Assembly: GCA_037131165.1 (NCBI GenBank)
Contig: JBAXRO010000049.1
Location: 1 to 14,213 of the forward strand
Length of the DNA stretch: 14,213 nt
Direction: 5' to 3'
From: WLNJ01 sp037131165
GTDB lineage: Bacteria > Actinomycetota > Thermoleophilia > Solirubrobacterales > Solirubrobacteraceae
In this document: positions 13,015 to 14,213 of the stretch, in pieces
How the letters are laid out: each line of letters begins with the position of its first letter
How positions within the stretch are numbered: the first letter of the stretch is position 1
The notes under the pieces: model-generated
Told to the model about the DNA's origin: nothing
What the model saw: only the letters and a program-made list of their open reading frames with translations
Databases searched by the model: none
Translations under genes and position numbers: made by a program

Positions 13015-13617
13015 TCAGCCGAGCCGCTGCGCGTACTCGGCGAGGCGGGCCCCCTGGTGGCGGGCCGCATCGAGGTGGAAGTCGCCGATTGGCCCGCCTC
13101 CGCCCCCGGACGGGTAGCTGGTCGCGTAAGGGTTGCCTCCCGCCCCGAAGACCCGCTCGTCGGTGTAACCGGGCGGGACGATGATCGCGCCCCAGTGGTA
13201 GAAGGTGTTATTGAGAGCAAGGGCGGTCGATTCAGCGCCGCCGTGCTGGTTCTGTGTGCTGACGAAGCTTGTCGCGACCTTGTTCGCGAGCTTGCCCGAT
13301 GCCCAGAGCTGGCCGGTCGAGTCGATGAATTGCTTCAGCGGTGCCGCCATGTTTCCGTAGCGAGTGGGGGTGCCGAAGGCGTATCCGTTGGCCCACTCGA
13401 GGTCGGCGAGGGTCGCCACCTCGACATGTTCGGATGTGGCGTCGCTGTGAGCCTGCCAAGCGGGGTTTGCCGCTATCGCCTCGGCGGTCGACAGTTCGGG
13501 CACGCGCCGGAGCCTCACTTCCGCGCCGACGCCTTGGGCTCCCTCGGCAACCGCCTCTGCCAGCTGATGGACGTTGCCCGTGGCCGAGTAGTAGATGACT
13601 GCGATCGATGCGCTCAT
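13015..13617 (-). CDS. wrbA: WrbA-type NAD(P)H:quinone oxidoreductase
   Basis: This 200-residue flavodoxin-like protein belongs to the WrbA family, FMN enzymes that reduce quinones by two electrons and protect against oxidative stress. The FMN phosphate loop is YYSATGNVHQLAEA (residues 9-22). FGTPTRYGNMAAPLKQFID (81-99) and SFVSTQNQHGGAE (117-129) form the flavin site and are near-diagnostic. PPGYTDE and YATSYPSGGGGG (164-175) match the C-terminal family region. ATG 13617 is chosen because AGGGAGG lies 3 bases upstream and the protein then opens at the flavodoxin strand; longer in-frame extensions would cover the divergent promoter region and the next gene. It converges with gpmI and diverges from the desaturase-family gene. 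Confidence 0.92.
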   Translation of the reverse strand: MSASIAVIYYSATGNVHQLAEAVAEGAQGVGAEVRLRRVPELSTAEAIAANPAWQAHSDATSEHVEVATLADLEWANGYAFGTPTRYGNMAAPLKQFIDSTGQLWASGKLANKVATSFVSTQNQHGGAESTALALNNTFYHWGAIIVPPGYTDERVFGAGGNPYATSYPSGGGGGPIGDFHLDAARHQGARLAEYAQRLG

Positions 13618-13620
13618 TTG

Positions 13621-13627
13621 CCTCCCT
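13621..13627 (-). promoter_or_regulatory. Shine-Dalgarno AGGGAGG for wrbA
   Basis: On the minus strand AGGGAGG lies 3 bases before the ATG at 13617. It is a strong match with tight spacing and fixes the start. Confidence 0.5.
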
Positions 13628-13648
13628 GTCGGTGGTTGCCTTGGTTCA

Positions 13649-13679
13649 CTTGTAGCGCCGCGGGGAGGCCTCGAGGCAA
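13649..13679 (-). promoter_or_regulatory. Weak candidate promoter for wrbA
   Basis: On the minus strand TTGCCT (13679-13674) and TACAAG (13654-13649) are separated by 19 bases. Transcription would start near 13642, leaving a leader of about 25 bases that includes the AGGGAGG site. A 10-bp palindrome GCCTCGAGGC (13668-13677) overlaps the -35. The long spacer makes this tentative. Confidence 0.25.
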
Positions 13680-13699
13680 TCATTGGCGTTCGGCTGAAG

Positions 13700-13728
13700 T
13701 TGACGCCTGCGTCACCTTTGACTATTGT
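13700..13728 (+). promoter_or_regulatory. Sigma-70-type promoter for the desaturase gene, probably leaderless
   Basis: TTGACG (13700-13705, 5 of 6 to consensus) and TATTGT (13723-13728, 4 of 6) are separated by exactly 17 bases. The -10 ends 7 bases before ATG 13736, so transcription should begin at or next to the start codon, giving a leaderless mRNA. The only Shine-Dalgarno-like bases (GTGAGG, 13727-13732) are too close to the ATG to work well. Confidence 0.5.
13701..13714. promoter_or_regulatory. Palindrome TGACGC-CT-GCGTCA over the -35, likely operator
   Basis: A perfect 6-bp inverted repeat with a 2-base centre covers five of the six -35 bases and the first part of the spacer. A dimeric regulator bound here would block RNA polymerase. 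The regulator family cannot be told from the site alone. Confidence 0.4.
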
Positions 13729-13735
13729 GAGGTCC

Positions 13736-14213
13736 ATGTCGGGTACCTCCGCAGAGCGTCCGGTGGGCGACGCCGCCGCTCGGATCCGCACGATCCCCGA
13801 CCCCGGCGAGTCTGTCCCGTCAGTCGCGCTGCCGACCTTGGCTCTCTTCGTCGGCGCGGCGACGATGTTCTTCGGGGCGACCTGGCTCGTGGTCGCCGGT
13901 GTCATGCCATGGCCTCTCGGAACGGTCATCAACGCGATTGCCGGCTACATGATGTTCACCGTCACCCACGAGGCCAGCCACCACGCGGCTTCGTCCAACA
14001 CCCGGTTCAACAATCTCCTCGGTCATCTGGCCCTGCCGTTCTTCGGTCCACCGATCGGCTTTCGGGCCTTCCGGTTCATCCACATGCAGCACCACCAGCA
14101 CACCAACAAGACCGACGGAAGCGACCCGGACGAGTACACGATGGGGGGCAGCGGGCCGCTCTCGTCCCTCGCGCGCTGGGCGACCCTCGATGTCCACTAC
14201 ATCGCGTTCTACG
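13736..14213 (+). CDS. Membrane fatty-acid-desaturase-family di-iron enzyme (3' end outside window)
   Basis: The first 159 residues are present and the frame is still open at the window end. After a polar N-terminus come hydrophobic segments at about residues 31-57 and 60-76. The first two histidine boxes of the desaturase superfamily follow: HEASHH (78-83) and HMQHHQH (116-122), which bind the di-iron centre. TNKTDGSDPDEY follows the second box; a T-N-x(n)-D-P-D stretch there recalls carotenoid hydroxylase/CrtR-like and acyl-lipid desaturases. The third box should lie beyond the window. The substrate (acyl lipid, carotenoid or alkane) is undecided. ATG 13736 fits a leaderless promoter just upstream. 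It is divergent from wrbA across a 118-base gap. Confidence 0.85.
   Translation, partial: MSGTSAERPVGDAAARIRTIPDPGESVPSVALPTLALFVGAATMFFGATWLVVAGVMPWPLGTVINAIAGYMMFTVTHEASHHAASSNTRFNNLLGHLALPFFGPPIGFRAFRFIHMQHHQHTNKTDGSDPDEYTMGGSGPLSSLARWATLDVHYIAFY

Noticed and set aside
1..14213. tRNA, rRNA, CRISPR or insertion-sequence remnants
   Set aside because: No cloverleaf-like sequence, regular repeat-spacer series, transposase motif or long terminal inverted repeat was seen. Gaps between genes are all 120 bases or less.

Overview
This 14.2 kb window is gene-dense, very GC-rich chromosomal DNA. It most resembles a high-GC actinobacterium, and I would guess the class Thermoleophilia (Solirubrobacterales-like). 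Reasons: strong G/C bias at third codon positions, GTG starts, four-base ATGA gene overlaps, TadE-type pilus proteins, and uvrC-rapZ next to gap-pgk-tpiA. The taxonomic call is inference; there is no rRNA or tRNA here to test it. I see no mobile element, CRISPR array or tRNA.

Layout. (1) Positions 1-483: the 3' end of an OmpR-type response regulator gene, then a small four-helix membrane protein. (2) Positions 572-3052: four tightly coupled genes joined by three ATGA overlaps. They encode two TadE-like pseudopilin proteins, an unrecognised 192-residue protein, and a 412-residue protein. The last joins a TadG-like membrane anchor to a VanY-type peptidase domain and a lytic transglycosylase domain. 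(3) Positions 3134-5404, minus strand: a molybdopterin oxidoreductase with a 4Fe-4S motif, standing alone. (4) Positions 5459-8316: uvrC (nucleotide excision repair) and rapZ (P-loop regulator). (5) Positions 8437-13002: a lower-glycolysis block gap-pgk-tpiA-gpmI, which carries triose phosphates through to 2-phosphoglycerate. (6) Positions 13015-13617, minus strand: a WrbA-type quinone oxidoreductase, convergent with gpmI and divergent from (7) a fatty-acid-desaturase-family gene at 13736 that runs off the window.

How the genes work together: the second block looks like the minor-pilin and cell-wall-opening part of a Tad/Flp-like surface apparatus. Its ATPase and platform genes (tadA, tadB, tadC) are not in view. 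Gap, Pgk, TpiA and GpmI catalyse linked or consecutive glycolytic steps. rapZ is directly followed by gap, without the yvcK and whiA genes that usually sit between them in actinobacteria.

The items most worth a second look are the TadG-VanY-transglycosylase fusion, the unrecognised protein encoded between the pseudopilin genes, the probable leaderless and operator-controlled desaturase promoter, the possible Shine-Dalgarno-masking hairpin before gap, the dyad before rapZ, and the molybdenum-ligand region of the oxidoreductase.
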